From positions 1 to 64,000 of the forward strand of contig JBCDLI010000008.1 of assembly GCA_038745535.1 (NCBI GenBank): DNA of 64,000 bases, read 5' to 3'. This document shows positions 27,066 to 36,424 of the stretch, in pieces. The notes under the pieces are model-generated. The model had not been told where the DNA came from and did no database searches. It saw nothing but the letters and a program-made list of their open reading frames with translations. This stretch comes from JBCDLI01 sp038745535. Its GTDB lineage: Bacteria > Pseudomonadota > Alphaproteobacteria > Rhizobiales > Rhizobiaceae. A program made the translations under genes and the position numbers. Within the stretch, counting starts at the first letter, position 1. Each line of letters opens with the position of its first letter.

Positions 27066-28763
27066 TTGACGTTGCTGCCTCCGTTTTCCCGATTTGCACC
27101 CGCGGCTGCACTGGGCGTTTTGGCACTTCCGGTGTTAGCTGGTTTTGCGGGCACTCTTTTGCCGGCCTTTGGTTATTTGCCGGCTGTCGGTTTCACTGAA
27201 TTTAGTTTGGAACCGTTTCGAGAGCTCGTTGAAGAGCCCGGCGTTGGGCGCTCCGTCTGGCTCAGTTTTCAAACCGGATTGTTGTCGACCCTGGTATCCG
27301 TGATCATCGTAGCCGGCTTCGTGGCTGCGTGGTTTGGGCACAACTCTTTTCTTGCGGTGCGCTCGCTGATTTCGCCGCTTCTCGCTGTCCCTCACGCGGC
27401 CGCCGCTCTTGGCCTGGCGTTTATGATCGCGCCGTCCGGCTTTCTTGTCCGCCTTATCTCGCCGGAACTGACGGGGTGGGATCGTCCACCTGACCTGTTG
27501 ATCGTGAACGATCAAAACGCTCTAGCGCTAACAGCCGGATTGATCGTGAAAGAAGTTCCATTCCTCTTTTTGATCACGATGGCTGCGCTCCCACAGGTGC
27601 CCGTGCGGAGGTCGCTCCGGCTTACTGCTGGCCTTGGCTACGGCCAGCTTGCAGGCTTTTTGCTGGTCACCTGGCCCATGATTTACCGGCAGATCAGGCT
27701 GGGTATTTTCGCGGTTTTGGCGTTTGCGTCGTCCGTCGTGGATGTCTCGATCATTCTCGGGCCAACGATCCCGTCAACGCTTGCTGTCCGCTTGGTGGAA
27801 TGGATGAACGATCCAGACCTTTCGCGCCGAACCGTGGCTTGCGCCGGCGCTTGCGTGCAGATCGCGGTCACTGGCGCGCTTTTGCTGTTCTGGATCGTCG
27901 TTGAACGCGTCTGCGCAACCATTGCGCGTGTAATTCTTGCCAACGGTCACCGTTTTGAGCGCGATATTTTTGTTCGCCAGTGTGCCCGCGCGGCGATGGT
28001 CACCAGCGCAGCTCTTGTGTTCGCCGGGCTCGCGATGATGGCCGTTTGGTCCTTCGCCGGATTGTGGACTTACCCCGACGCGTTGCCACAAAACCTCAAT
28101 CTCCGCACTTGGAGCCGCGCTTTGCCGTCTTTGTCCGGGCACGTGTCGACAACACTTTTGATCGGGGTCTCTGCGACGTTGCTTTCTATCGCGTTGGTTC
28201 TCGGATGTCTGCAGCGTGAGACGGAAATCGGGAAAAATGGAACGGGTCGCGCGCTTTATTTGCTCTATTTGCCGCTCATCATTCCGCAAGTTGGCTTCTT
28301 GTTCGGCCTGCAGTTTCTGCTTGTCTCCGGCAATGCCGACGCATCGCTTGCCGCGCTTATTTTGGTGCATATGATCTTCGTTTTGCCCTATGTTTTTCTC
28401 TCGCTCGCGCCTCCATGGCGCGCGCAGGACAGGCGATACGATCGTGTGGCTCTGGCGCTTGGCGCGTCTCAGCGCAAGGTATTCTGGCGCATCCGTGTGC
28501 CCATGCTTCTGCGCGCAATTCTTGCCGCAATGGCGGTTGGTTTTGCCGTTTCAGTCGCGCAATATCTGCCGACGTTGCTCGTCGGCGCGGGACGATTTTC
28601 CACCGTCACCACAGAGGCGGTCGCGCTCGGCACAGGTGGGAACAGACGCGTTGTCGGCGTCTATGCCTTTGTGCAAATGCTTTTGCCGTTCGTCGGATTT
28701 CTGCTTGCCACCATCATCCCGGCATTGCTTTTCAGAAATCGTCGCGCGATCAATCTCGGTTGA
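27066..28763 (+). CDS. ABC transporter permease with two fused permease units, YnjC-like
   Basis: 565 residues, about twelve hydrophobic segments in two halves, each with a binding-protein-dependent permease loop (first half around LRLTAGLGYGQLAGFLLVTWP, second around ALALGASQRKVFWRIRVPM), so it supplies both membrane halves of the importer. The start is uncertain: TTG at 27066 opens the frame; no ATG or good ribosome site lies at the 5' end, and a TTG six bases later is possible. It ends TGATG with the ATPase start. Confidence 0.85.
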   Translation: MTLLPPFSRFAPAAALGVLALPVLAGFAGTLLPAFGYLPAVGFTEFSLEPFRELVEEPGVGRSVWLSFQTGLLSTLVSVIIVAGFVAAWFGHNSFLAVRSLISPLLAVPHAAAALGLAFMIAPSGFLVRLISPELTGWDRPPDLLIVNDQNALALTAGLIVKEVPFLFLITMAALPQVPVRRSLRLTAGLGYGQLAGFLLVTWPMIYRQIRLGIFAVLAFASSVVDVSIILGPTIPSTLAVRLVEWMNDPDLSRRTVACAGACVQIAVTGALLLFWIVVERVCATIARVILANGHRFERDIFVRQCARAAMVTSAALVFAGLAMMAVWSFAGLWTYPDALPQNLNLRTWSRALPSLSGHVSTTLLIGVSATLLSIALVLGCLQRETEIGKNGTGRALYLLYLPLIIPQVGFLFGLQFLLVSGNADASLAALILVHMIFVLPYVFLSLAPPWRAQDRRYDRVALALGASQRKVFWRIRVPMLLRAILAAMAVGFAVSVAQYLPTLLVGAGRFSTVTTEAVALGTGGNRRVVGVYAFVQMLLPFVGFLLATIIPALLFRNRRAINLG

Positions 28764-29431
28764 TGACAGCGGTTGATATGGCCCACTCCCTCACACTCAA
28801 AGACCTCCGTATTTCCCTAGACGGCACGTGTTTGCTCGCGCTGGATGAAGTGGTAAAGCCCGGCGGCGTGTTGACGGTCATGGGCCCCTCGGGGTCTGGA
28901 AAATCGACACTTCTGTCGGTGCTAAGCGGTTTCCGGGAAAAAGCGTTTGAGGTCAGCGGTCGCATTTTCTGTGGAGACTTGGACATCACGGAATGGCCTC
29001 CGCAGCAACGCCGTGCGGGATTGCTTTTCCAAGACCCGCTGCTGTTTCCCCATATGAGCGTTGGGCAAAATCTGGTTTTCGCAATCCCCGCAGAAAAACG
29101 TGGGCGCGCTCGCCGTCGCGCCATGGCAGAAGCGGCACTTTCCGACATTGGTTTGCCGGACATGTTTGACCGAGACCCGGCAACGCTCTCTGGGGGTCAG
29201 GCCGCTCGCGTTGCGCTGGCGCGCACGCTTTTATCCAGCCCCGCATTTGTGCTGTTGGACGAGCCTTTCTCCAAACTCGATACCGAATTGCGCCAACAGA
29301 TGCGGGAGCTCGTGTTTTCGACCGCCAGACAGTCCGAGTGGCCCATGGTGCTTGTGACCCATGATGCAGACGACGCGCGCGCTGCTGGCGGCAAGACGAT
29401 CAATCTCAGCGACGCAGCGCACAATGGCTGA
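28763..29431 (+). CDS. ABC transporter ATP-binding protein, YnjD-like
   Basis: 222 residues from ATG 28763, whose A is the last base of the permease stop (TGATG). Complete ATPase motifs: Walker A GPSGSGKST (about 35-43), Q-loop LLFQDPLLFPH, signature LSGGQAARVALART, Walker B FVLLDEPFSKLD and H-switch LVTHDADDA. Powers the YnjB/YnjC importer at the inner membrane face. A second in-frame ATG is at 28778. It overlaps the hrpB start by 8 bases. Confidence 0.92.
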   Translation: MTAVDMAHSLTLKDLRISLDGTCLLALDEVVKPGGVLTVMGPSGSGKSTLLSVLSGFREKAFEVSGRIFCGDLDITEWPPQQRRAGLLFQDPLLFPHMSVGQNLVFAIPAEKRGRARRRAMAEAALSDIGLPDMFDRDPATLSGGQAARVALARTLLSSPAFVLLDEPFSKLDTELRQQMRELVFSTARQSEWPMVLVTHDADDARAAGGKTINLSDAAHNG

Positions 29432-31883
29432 TGATCTGCCTCCCGTTTCGGAGGTTGCCGACGATGTCACGAACGCGCTGGCCCGCCACCGGCGGGCAGT
29501 GCTTGTCGCTCCGCCCGGTGCCGGTAAAACGACGTATATTCCGCTACACCTTCTGCGGTCACGCGAACCGGGCCAAATAGGCAAAATCCTGCTGCTCTCA
29601 CCGCGTCGGCTGGCAGCGCGGGCCGCTGCTGACCGCATGGCGAAAATGCTTGGCGAGAAGCCGGGTCAGACGGTCGGTTACCGCGTGCGACTTGAAACGC
29701 GGGTCAGTGCCCAAACCCGCATCGAGGTCGTGACCGAAGGCATTCTTCAGCGCATGATCTTCGATGATCCTGAGCTCACCGGCATCGAGACGATCATCTT
29801 TGATGAATTCCATGAACGCTCACTGGATGCCGATTTTGGTTTGGCGCTCGCGTTGGATGTCGCCGACGCCCTGCGGGATGATCTCTCCATACTGGTCATG
29901 TCAGCCACGATTGACGGTGCTGCTGTGTCGAAGATGTTGGGGGAGGGCATTCCGGTCATTCACTCCGAAGGCCGGATGTTTCCGGTCGATATTCAGTACA
30001 GACCGAAACCGGGAAGTCGCAGGCTTGAAGATGAAATGGCGTCAGCCGTGCTCGATCTGGTTCGCGAAGAGCGGGGCTCAATCCTCGCATTCTTACCGGG
30101 GCAAGCCGAGATCAAGCGCACCGCGCAGACGCTGGAAAGCAAATTGCCTGCAGAAATTGCTTTGCACCAGCTATACGGCGCAGCCGGCATAGAAGCGCAA
30201 AGTGCAGCCGTTGCCGCCACCGGCGAAAACGAGCGAAAAATTGTGCTCGCAACGTCCATTGCTGAGACTTCGATTACCATTCATGGCGCGCGCCACGTCG
30301 TTGACAGCGGCTTATCACGGGAGCCGCGCTACGATCCCGAGACCGGTATAACCCGGTTGGAAACCGTTCGCGCGTCAAAAGCGTCAATCACCCAGAGAGC
30401 CGGGCGCGCTGGCCGCACCGCACCGGGCACAGCGACCCGATTGTGGGCGGCAGCCGCCAATAACGCGCTGCCTGACTACGCGATCCCCGAACTGCAAAAC
30501 GCTGATCTCAGCCGATTGGTGCTCGATTGTGCTGCATTTGGCGTTGGTGATCCAACGACCCTGCGTTTTCCAGACGCGTTGCCCGAGCGAGCTTTGGCGA
30601 AGGCGCGAGACCTGCTTCAGGCGCTTGACCTTCTCGAACCCGATGGTCGACCCACCGCAAAAGGGGTTGAAGCTCAGAAGCTGCCATTCGCGATCCGCGA
30701 TGCTGCGATGGTGCAAGCGGTGGAGCGGGATACCGATCCTCGCGTGTTTCGCGCTGCGCTCGCGCTTCTCAAATCCGAGCAGGGCCTGGGCGGCATTGGA
30801 AACGACATCGCAAAGCGCTTCCGCAATTTACGCGCTGACCGAAGCAAGCGCGCAGGCGCAGTGTGCAAGCTTGCAGAACGCATCGGTGGAGCGAGGCCCG
30901 ATTGGGCATCGTCATTCTTCGACGCTGCCGAGGCATTGTTAGACGGCTATACAGATCGCATTGCCAAGCGGCGCGATGCGGGAAGCGGGCGTTATATCCT
31001 CGCAAACGGACTAGGCGCTTATCTGGACGCTGACGATCCGCTCGCGTCTTCTGAGTGGTTGGTCGTGACTGATGTCACGGGATCAGGGCCCGACAAACGT
31101 ATTCTCGCAGCCGCTGCGCTGAGTGATGCCCAAGTGCTTGGCCATTCTGCAGTGGAGATCATCGAGCGGACCGCTTTGTCATTCGATAAGGCATCGCGGT
31201 CGGTCCGCGCACGCGAGCAAAAGATGCTTGGCGCAATCAGATTGTCGAGCCAACCGACAAAGGTAGAGCCGAACGAAGATGTTCAGCGCGCTCTTACGGA
31301 AGGGGTGAGGCGACACGGTCTTTCCATTTTGCAAATGTCGAAAGCGACGATAGCGCTTCGCGCGCGTCTTCACTGGCTTCATCAGAACGCACCGGAAATA
31401 TATCCGCAGTTTGACGAAGCGACCCTTCGCGACGACGTAAACGACTGGTTACTCCCCTTTTTAGCAGGCATCACCAGTTTTGATGAACTCGAAGCACGGA
31501 GCTTGGATGCAGCGTTGTTGGCAAGGGGAGGTCTGCAATCCACTGCACAATTAAACTCCATCGCGCCGGGCAAAATCACTGTCTCCAACGGCTCCGAATT
31601 ACCGCTTAACTATCCAGAAGACGGCGGTTCGCCTATTATTTGCGCACGTCCACAAATGCTTTACGGAACCAAACAGCATCCGAGCATTCTGGATGGCAAG
31701 GTGCCGGTGCTGATCGAAATGCTCTCGCCGGCGCAGCGTCCAATCCAACGCACATCTGACCTGCCAGGCTTCTGGAAAGGCGGCTGGTCGGATCTGCGTC
31801 GGGATATGCGCAGTCAGTACCCGAAGCATGATTGGCCCGAAGACCCGGCGAATGCGCAACCAAATCGCAGGCGTGGCAAATAG
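29424..31883 (+). CDS. hrpB: ATP-dependent helicase HrpB
   Basis: 819 residues from ATG 29424, the usual length. DEAH-type superfamily-2 helicase: Walker A PPGAGKTTYIPL, then FDEFHERSLD (motif II as DEFH), SATI motif MSATIDGAAVS, ATSIAETSITI and QRAGRAGRTAPG (motifs V and VI), and the HrpB C-terminal domain. RNA helicase of unclear cellular role. It begins inside the preceding ATPase gene, and regB follows 42 bases later. Confidence 0.93.
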   Translation: MADDLPPVSEVADDVTNALARHRRAVLVAPPGAGKTTYIPLHLLRSREPGQIGKILLLSPRRLAARAAADRMAKMLGEKPGQTVGYRVRLETRVSAQTRIEVVTEGILQRMIFDDPELTGIETIIFDEFHERSLDADFGLALALDVADALRDDLSILVMSATIDGAAVSKMLGEGIPVIHSEGRMFPVDIQYRPKPGSRRLEDEMASAVLDLVREERGSILAFLPGQAEIKRTAQTLESKLPAEIALHQLYGAAGIEAQSAAVAATGENERKIVLATSIAETSITIHGARHVVDSGLSREPRYDPETGITRLETVRASKASITQRAGRAGRTAPGTATRLWAAAANNALPDYAIPELQNADLSRLVLDCAAFGVGDPTTLRFPDALPERALAKARDLLQALDLLEPDGRPTAKGVEAQKLPFAIRDAAMVQAVERDTDPRVFRAALALLKSEQGLGGIGNDIAKRFRNLRADRSKRAGAVCKLAERIGGARPDWASSFFDAAEALLDGYTDRIAKRRDAGSGRYILANGLGAYLDADDPLASSEWLVVTDVTGSGPDKRILAAAALSDAQVLGHSAVEIIERTALSFDKASRSVRAREQKMLGAIRLSSQPTKVEPNEDVQRALTEGVRRHGLSILQMSKATIALRARLHWLHQNAPEIYPQFDEATLRDDVNDWLLPFLAGITSFDELEARSLDAALLARGGLQSTAQLNSIAPGKITVSNGSELPLNYPEDGGSPIICARPQMLYGTKQHPSILDGKVPVLIEMLSPAQRPIQRTSDLPGFWKGGWSDLRRDMRSQYPKHDWPEDPANAQPNRRRGK

Positions 31884-31925
31884 CAACAACTTTGCTTCCG
31901 CTTCTGCGCCCCTATTTCCGTTCTC

Positions 31926-33272
31926 ATGACACTTGGTCTCGTACAATCCTTCTCGAATTCTTTCGACACGCGTCGCCTCCGGCTTTCTACGCTCGTCAAC
32001 ACCCGTTGGCTCGCTGTCGCCGGGCAGGGCCTCACTGTGGCAATGGTGTTGATCTATCTGCAGTTCCCGCTGCCGGTTTTGCCCGTCGCGCTTTTGATAG
32101 GCGCATCAGTCGCGCTCAATATGGGTTTGACGTGGAAATTCTCGCCGAACCATCGTCTGCAATCAAATCATCTATTCTTCGTGCTTGCGTTCGACGTCAT
32201 TCAGCTTGCGGGGCTTCTCTACTTCACAGGTGGTCTGGAAAACCCATTTTCCGTGCTGCTGGTCGTTCCGGTCGTCATCAGTGCCGTATCATCGCCTGTG
32301 AAGATGACAGCCGCGCTCGGTGGTATGGTGATTATTGCATCATCTATTTTGGTTTTCGAACATGCACCGCTGCCTTGGTTTGAAGGCGTGGAGCTCGAAA
32401 TACCGTCGGTCTATCTCGGAGGGGTTTGGGCCGCCGTGGTCGTGTCGCTTGGCTTTAGCGCATTCTATATTGGGCGCGTGGCAGAAGAAGCGCGGGTGTT
32501 GGCCGAAGCACTTGCGGAGACAGAACTCGTTTTGCAGCGGGAGATGCATCTCTCCGCGCTCGATGGACTTGCCGCTGCCGCGGCCCATGAGCTTGGTACA
32601 CCACTGGCGACGATTTCGCTCGTATCGCGTGAGATGGATCGTGCGGTGACCGAACCCGGCGATTTGAAAGAAGATATTGCCCTTCTGCGACAACAGGCGG
32701 AACGCTGCCGTGAAATTTTGGGCCGACTGACCACGCTTCAATCCACCGACGAGACCCAAATGTCACGCTTGCCACTGATGGCGATGATTGAAGAAGTGAT
32801 TGCGCCTCACCGGGAATTCGGGGTGGCGATTTCCGTCGAGAAGGAGAGCATAGACGCCGCTGAACCCGTTGGCCGCCGTAATCCGGGCATTCTTTATGGA
32901 CTTGGCAATCTGGTTGAGAACGCTGTCGACTTTGCGCGCAGCGACGTGTCGATTCTCGTGCGCTGGAATGCGGATAAAGTCACCGTTCAGATCAAAGATG
33001 ATGGCCCGGGCTTTTCGCCAATACAGGTGGAACGCTTAGGCGAGCCAGACGCCGGGCGATTCCGTTCGGCGGACCGCCAGCGCAAGGGCAGCAACGGTCT
33101 GGGTCTGGGAATATTTATTGCAAAAACGCTTCTTGAGAGAACCGGCGCCTCGCTGGGTTTTGCCAACGCTAATCCCCCTCATAAAGGCGCTTTGGTGACC
33201 GTGGACTGGTCACGCGCTTCAATTGACACATATCATAGGGCTCAGGACAAGGAGGCCGTCCGCGATGAATGA
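31926..33272 (+). CDS. regB: Redox sensor histidine kinase RegB/ActS
   Basis: 448 residues. Six hydrophobic segments in the first 180 residues, with the quinone-site motif GGLENPF between them. H-box AAAHELGTPLATISLV (phosphoryl His near 224), the conserved redox Cys in the QAERCREIL segment of the dimerisation domain, then ATPase N and G boxes (LGNLVENAVDFA; GNGLGLGIFIA variant is GSNGLGLGIF). Senses the redox state of the quinone pool or thiol state and phosphorylates RegA. Its stop overlaps the regA start. SenC, often beside reg genes, is absent here. Confidence 0.92.
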   Translation: MTLGLVQSFSNSFDTRRLRLSTLVNTRWLAVAGQGLTVAMVLIYLQFPLPVLPVALLIGASVALNMGLTWKFSPNHRLQSNHLFFVLAFDVIQLAGLLYFTGGLENPFSVLLVVPVVISAVSSPVKMTAALGGMVIIASSILVFEHAPLPWFEGVELEIPSVYLGGVWAAVVVSLGFSAFYIGRVAEEARVLAEALAETELVLQREMHLSALDGLAAAAAHELGTPLATISLVSREMDRAVTEPGDLKEDIALLRQQAERCREILGRLTTLQSTDETQMSRLPLMAMIEEVIAPHREFGVAISVEKESIDAAEPVGRRNPGILYGLGNLVENAVDFARSDVSILVRWNADKVTVQIKDDGPGFSPIQVERLGEPDAGRFRSADRQRKGSNGLGLGIFIAKTLLERTGASLGFANANPPHKGALVTVDWSRASIDTYHRAQDKEAVRDE

Positions 33273-33840
33273 AATAGGGACAGTAGAAAGGTCCATCCAA
33301 ATAAGCGAATTGACCGCAGACCGGTCGTTGCTGCTGGTGGACGACGATGCGCCGTTTCTGCGCCGTTTGGGCAGAGCAATGGAAACGCGTGGTTTTGAGG
33401 TTCGCGTTGCTGAAAGTGTAAGTGACGCAATTCGTGAGGTGCGAAACTCAGCGCCCGCCTACGCAGTCGTCGACCTTCGGCTCGATGATGGCAATGGTTT
33501 GGACGTGATTGAGGAAATCCATGCGATCCGCCCTGAAACGCGTGCGATTGTGCTAACGGGATACGGCAACATCGCAACCGCCGTAACGGCGGTCAAAATG
33601 GGTGCGGTTGACTACTTGTCGAAGCCCGCTGACGCCGATGATGTTTACCATGCACTGACAGCAAAGCCGGGTGAAAAAGCTCCACCACCGGAAAATCCGA
33701 TGTCTGCTGACCGCGTTCGCTGGGAACACATCCAGCGGGTCTACGAAGCGTGTGAGCGTAACGTTTCAGAGACTGCGCGTCGTTTGAACATGCACCGACG
33801 GACCTTGCAGCGTATTCTGGCAAAGCGCGCCCCGCGCTGA
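33265..33840 (+). CDS. regA: Response regulator RegA/ActR
   Basis: 191 residues from ATG 33265 (GGAGG 9-13 bases upstream), overlapping regB by 8 bases. Receiver domain: acidic pair in LLLVDDDAPFL, phospho-acceptor Asp in VVDLRLDDGNG, Lys in YLSKPADADD. Then a proline-rich hinge (KAPPPENP) and a Fis-type helix-turn-helix NVSETARRLNMHRRTLQRIL. Global redox regulator of respiration, carbon and nitrogen metabolism in alphaproteobacteria. Confidence 0.93.
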   Translation: MNEIGTVERSIQISELTADRSLLLVDDDAPFLRRLGRAMETRGFEVRVAESVSDAIREVRNSAPAYAVVDLRLDDGNGLDVIEEIHAIRPETRAIVLTGYGNIATAVTAVKMGAVDYLSKPADADDVYHALTAKPGEKAPPPENPMSADRVRWEHIQRVYEACERNVSETARRLNMHRRTLQRILAKRAPR

Positions 33841-33850
33841 CGCCTGGCGT

Positions 33851-34324
33851 TTACTGCGGAGCAAGCAACTCAGCGGTGTAGAGCCGCTGAGCCGCGACAG
33901 TTGCAAAACGGTTTATGACCGCCTTTCTTCGGGAAGGCGCCATTTTCATTTTTTCAACCGCGCGAACAATTTCCGCGTCTCTTTTGTCAGCCAATATAAG
34001 GCCTGCTTCCTCAGGAAACTCGTTGAGCGGCACATCGGGCAGCGTGGCAAAATACAATGCATCGCAAAAATCGGTGTAGTCTGTCCATTTGTGGTCCGCC
34101 CGCAGGTCCTGCAGGCTCGACTTGATCTCGATGATCCAGAATGTGCCATCTGGAAAAAGTCCGCAGAGGTCTGCACGTCGGCCATTTGCCAGAGTGAGTT
34201 CGGGAACAGACGCCGCGCCCATCGTTGAGAGCATCGACTGCAGACCACGTCGCACCTGCATGGCGCGGCCACTTTGGCGGCCATCGACAAGCGGATGTGA
34301 TTGGATTGCGGAAACGAGCGGCAT
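33851..34324 (-). CDS. mmcB: MmcB-family DNA repair protein
   Basis: 157 residues, a small PD-(D/E)xK-type nuclease-like fold: ELTLANGRRADLCGLFPDG and FWIIEIKSSLQDLRADHKW give the D..ExK constellation. The family was named in Caulobacter for a mitomycin C-sensitive phenotype in DNA repair. It is convergent with regA (10-base gap) and divergent from the small L,D-transpeptidase. The neighbourhood hrpB-regBA-mmcB is, from memory, conserved in rhizobia. Confidence 0.85.
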   Translation of the reverse strand: MPLVSAIQSHPLVDGRQSGRAMQVRRGLQSMLSTMGAASVPELTLANGRRADLCGLFPDGTFWIIEIKSSLQDLRADHKWTDYTDFCDALYFATLPDVPLNEFPEEAGLILADKRDAEIVRAVEKMKMAPSRRKAVINRFATVAAQRLYTAELLAPQ

Positions 34325-34487
34325 GGTTAGCGTTTGCCAGATTCGGTTCAGCTTACCAAGATAGCGAAAAAGGTACTGTGTGGTACGGAAGTCACTTGGC
34401 TATGGCATGATCATCGTGCATCAATTACCAAAGGTTAACCTTGTTTGATAACAAATGGGCCGTCGGGACAGTCATAAGGGGACAGTG

Positions 34488-35105
34488 ATGAAAATTTGGA
34501 CAAAAAGCGTGCTCGTTGCAGCCGCGATTGCCTTAGCAGGCTGTTCTACAACCAATTCGGCATATTTCAGCGGAGCCTATAAACCCGTTCGTGACGGTGG
34601 ATTTACGCTTCCCGCAATTCCCGTTTCCAAGGTGAAGCCGGAATTTCGCCGTCAGGAAGTGAACTACGAAACCAAAGAACGCGCCGGTACGATCATCGTC
34701 GATACCCCAAATCGCCATCTCTACTTCGTGCTCGGTGATGGTCGCGCAGTTCGCTACGGTATCGGTGTTGGTCGCGATGGTTTTCGCTGGTCTGGAACGG
34801 CAAAAGTTGGCTGGAAGCGTGAATGGCCCACATGGACGCCGCCTGCAGCTATGATCCGTCGCCAGCCGGAACTTGCCAAGTATCGCGGCGGCATGAAGCC
34901 AGGTCTCAAAAACCCGCTCGGTCCGCGTGCACTGTACCTTACGCGCAACGGCCGCGACACAGGCTATCGCTTGCATGGTTCGCCGGAATGGTGGTCAATT
35001 GGTGGGGCGGTGTCATCGGGCTGCATCCGCATGCTGAACCAAGACATCATGGATCTTTACGAGCGGACAAAGCCCGGCGCGAAGGTCATCGTAAAACCGG
35101 CCTAA
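34488..35105 (+). CDS. L,D-transpeptidase (ErfK/YbiS/YnhG-type) lipoprotein
   Basis: 205 residues from ATG 34488 (AAGGGGACAG ribosome site). Lipobox signal ending AIALAGC (Cys20 lipidation). YkuD domain: GTIIVDTPNRHLYFVLGDG, then YRLHGSPEWWSIGGAVSSGCIRMLNQD, whose His and the Cys of SSGCIRM are the catalytic pair. Cross-links peptidoglycan or attaches proteins such as lipoproteins to it in the periplasm. About 160 bases of divergent intergenic DNA lie upstream. The gene ends at a strong terminator. Confidence 0.92.
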   Translation: MKIWTKSVLVAAAIALAGCSTTNSAYFSGAYKPVRDGGFTLPAIPVSKVKPEFRRQEVNYETKERAGTIIVDTPNRHLYFVLGDGRAVRYGIGVGRDGFRWSGTAKVGWKREWPTWTPPAAMIRRQPELAKYRGGMKPGLKNPLGPRALYLTRNGRDTGYRLHGSPEWWSIGGAVSSGCIRMLNQDIMDLYERTKPGAKVIVKPA

Positions 35106-35131
35106 GCCAAAAAATCATCGAGTTGAGAAAC

Positions 35132-35162
35132 AAAAAACCGGGCTTCAAGCCCGGCTTTTTTT
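35132..35162. terminator. Bidirectional intrinsic terminator
   Basis: AAAAAA at the left, stem CCGGGCTT/AAGCCCGG (35138-35154), then a CTTTTTTT run to 35162. It can serve the L,D-transpeptidase on the plus strand and the nfu gene on the minus strand. The T run overlaps the nfu stop codon (TAA at 35161-35163). Confidence 0.9.
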
Positions 35163-35733
35163 ACATCGATTCTACATGCTCGACTTCGGGCACAAAATGC
35201 CGAAGCAGGTTCTGAATGCCGTGTTTGAGCGTGGCGGTGGACGATGGACACCCGGCACACGCACCTTTCATCTTCAAGAACACGGTCCCATCGCGAAACC
35301 CTCTAAATGTGATATCGCCACCATCTTGGGCAACAGCCGGGCGAACTCGTGTTTCGATGAGTTCCTTGATCGTTTGTACGATCACCGCGTCAGACTTCTC
35401 AAAGAATTCCTCGACAGCGTCTTCGGCAAATTCATCGTCCCCGCTTCGCTGTATAACCGGTTCACCGGCGGTGAGATGCTCCATGATATTTGCAAGGATG
35501 GACGGTTTCAGGTGTGCCCATTCAAAGTCTTCCGACTTGGTCACAGTCACAAAATCGTAACCAAAGAACACACCCATCACACCGTCAATCTCAAACAGTT
35601 TCGACGCGAGCGGCGACTTCTGGGATGCCTCCTGTGGATCGACAAAATCTGCCGTTCCCATTTCCATCACTACCTGTCCCGGCAGGAATTTTAGCGTCGC
35701 AGGATTTGGCGTTGTTTCCGTTTGAATAAACAT
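35161..35733 (-). CDS. nfu: NifU-like iron-sulphur cluster scaffold/carrier (Nfu)
   Basis: 190 residues from ATG 35733 (AGAGGT at proper spacing; an in-frame TTG one codon earlier is less likely). N-terminal Nfu-N domain (FIQTETTPNPATLKFLPGQ), C-terminal NifU domain with the cluster-binding C-x-x-C in GACAGCPSS. Delivers Fe-S clusters to apoproteins in the cytosol. A 3' terminator overlaps its end. About 135 bases separate it from uspA, on the same strand. Confidence 0.92.
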   Translation of the reverse strand: MFIQTETTPNPATLKFLPGQVVMEMGTADFVDPQEASQKSPLASKLFEIDGVMGVFFGYDFVTVTKSEDFEWAHLKPSILANIMEHLTAGEPVIQRSGDDEFAEDAVEEFFEKSDAVIVQTIKELIETRVRPAVAQDGGDITFRGFRDGTVFLKMKGACAGCPSSTATLKHGIQNLLRHFVPEVEHVESM

Positions 35734-35868
35734 CAATGCACCTCTGTGTTGACGGCAAAATATGCCCGAACAAATTCTTGATCAAGTGTGACCCTTTGCG
35801 GTGGTTATCAGCCGCTTCAACCCCAAGGCCCCAACCATCAAGGGCGCAACCCCAAGGCGCCAAGACGC

Positions 35869-36360
35869 TCAGGAAAGCGCCGCAATGTCCTCGTCAGAGA
35901 GGTTCGCAGGCACGACCGTCACCGGGATTGGAAAAGCAGCACTGCCGCCCGCAATCGACGAAACCAGTGGCCCCGGCCCCTCTTTCGCCGAACCCGCCGC
36001 CAGGACAAGGATGGCAATTTCCTGATCATCTTCGGTCAATTGGTGGATCGCATCCACCGCGTCACCTTCTCTGATCACGCGTTCAGCTTCTATCTGGCAG
36101 CGGTCGCGTGCAAGTGCCGTGAACTTCGTAAATGCGGCTTCAGCCTGCTCATGGGCCTCTGCTCGCATCACTTCTTCAACGCCCAGCCAGTGTTGAAACC
36201 CACCCTGTTCAATAATGTAGAGGAGGACGAGGCTACCGCCCGTGTGTGCAGCGCGGCTCGCCGCGTAAAACACCGCACGTTCGCATTCCGGCGTGTCGTC
36301 AACGATCGCCAGAAACTTTCGTGTATAGCCGTCTTTTCGACCGATGCGTTCAGTGACCAT
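35869..36360 (-). CDS. Universal stress protein
   Basis: 163 residues from ATG 36360; an in-frame GTG at 36375 would add five. UspA alpha/beta fold: FLAIVDDTPECERAVFYA, LVLLYIIEQGGFQHWLG, ILVLAAGSAKEGPGPLV with the ATP-binding-like G-x2-G-x9-G(S/T) region partly kept (LAAGSAKEG and SSIAGG). Cytosolic stress-resistance protein. The FQHWLGVEEVMRAEA segment is shared, from memory, with rhizobial members. Lies downstream of trpS. Confidence 0.85.
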   Translation of the reverse strand: MVTERIGRKDGYTRKFLAIVDDTPECERAVFYAASRAAHTGGSLVLLYIIEQGGFQHWLGVEEVMRAEAHEQAEAAFTKFTALARDRCQIEAERVIREGDAVDAIHQLTEDDQEIAILVLAAGSAKEGPGPLVSSIAGGSAAFPIPVTVVPANLSDEDIAALS

Positions 36361-36424
36361 AGCCAAAGCTCGCACGACTTTCTGGGGCCATCAAGCGTCT
36401 CTCGCACACAAAATCTGGGGTGTC

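Noticed and set aside
25251..29431. TPR/membrane pair as a regulatory or defence module linked to the YnjBCD importer
   Set aside because: They are on opposite strands, share no overlap or operon, and no defence-type effector domain is visible.
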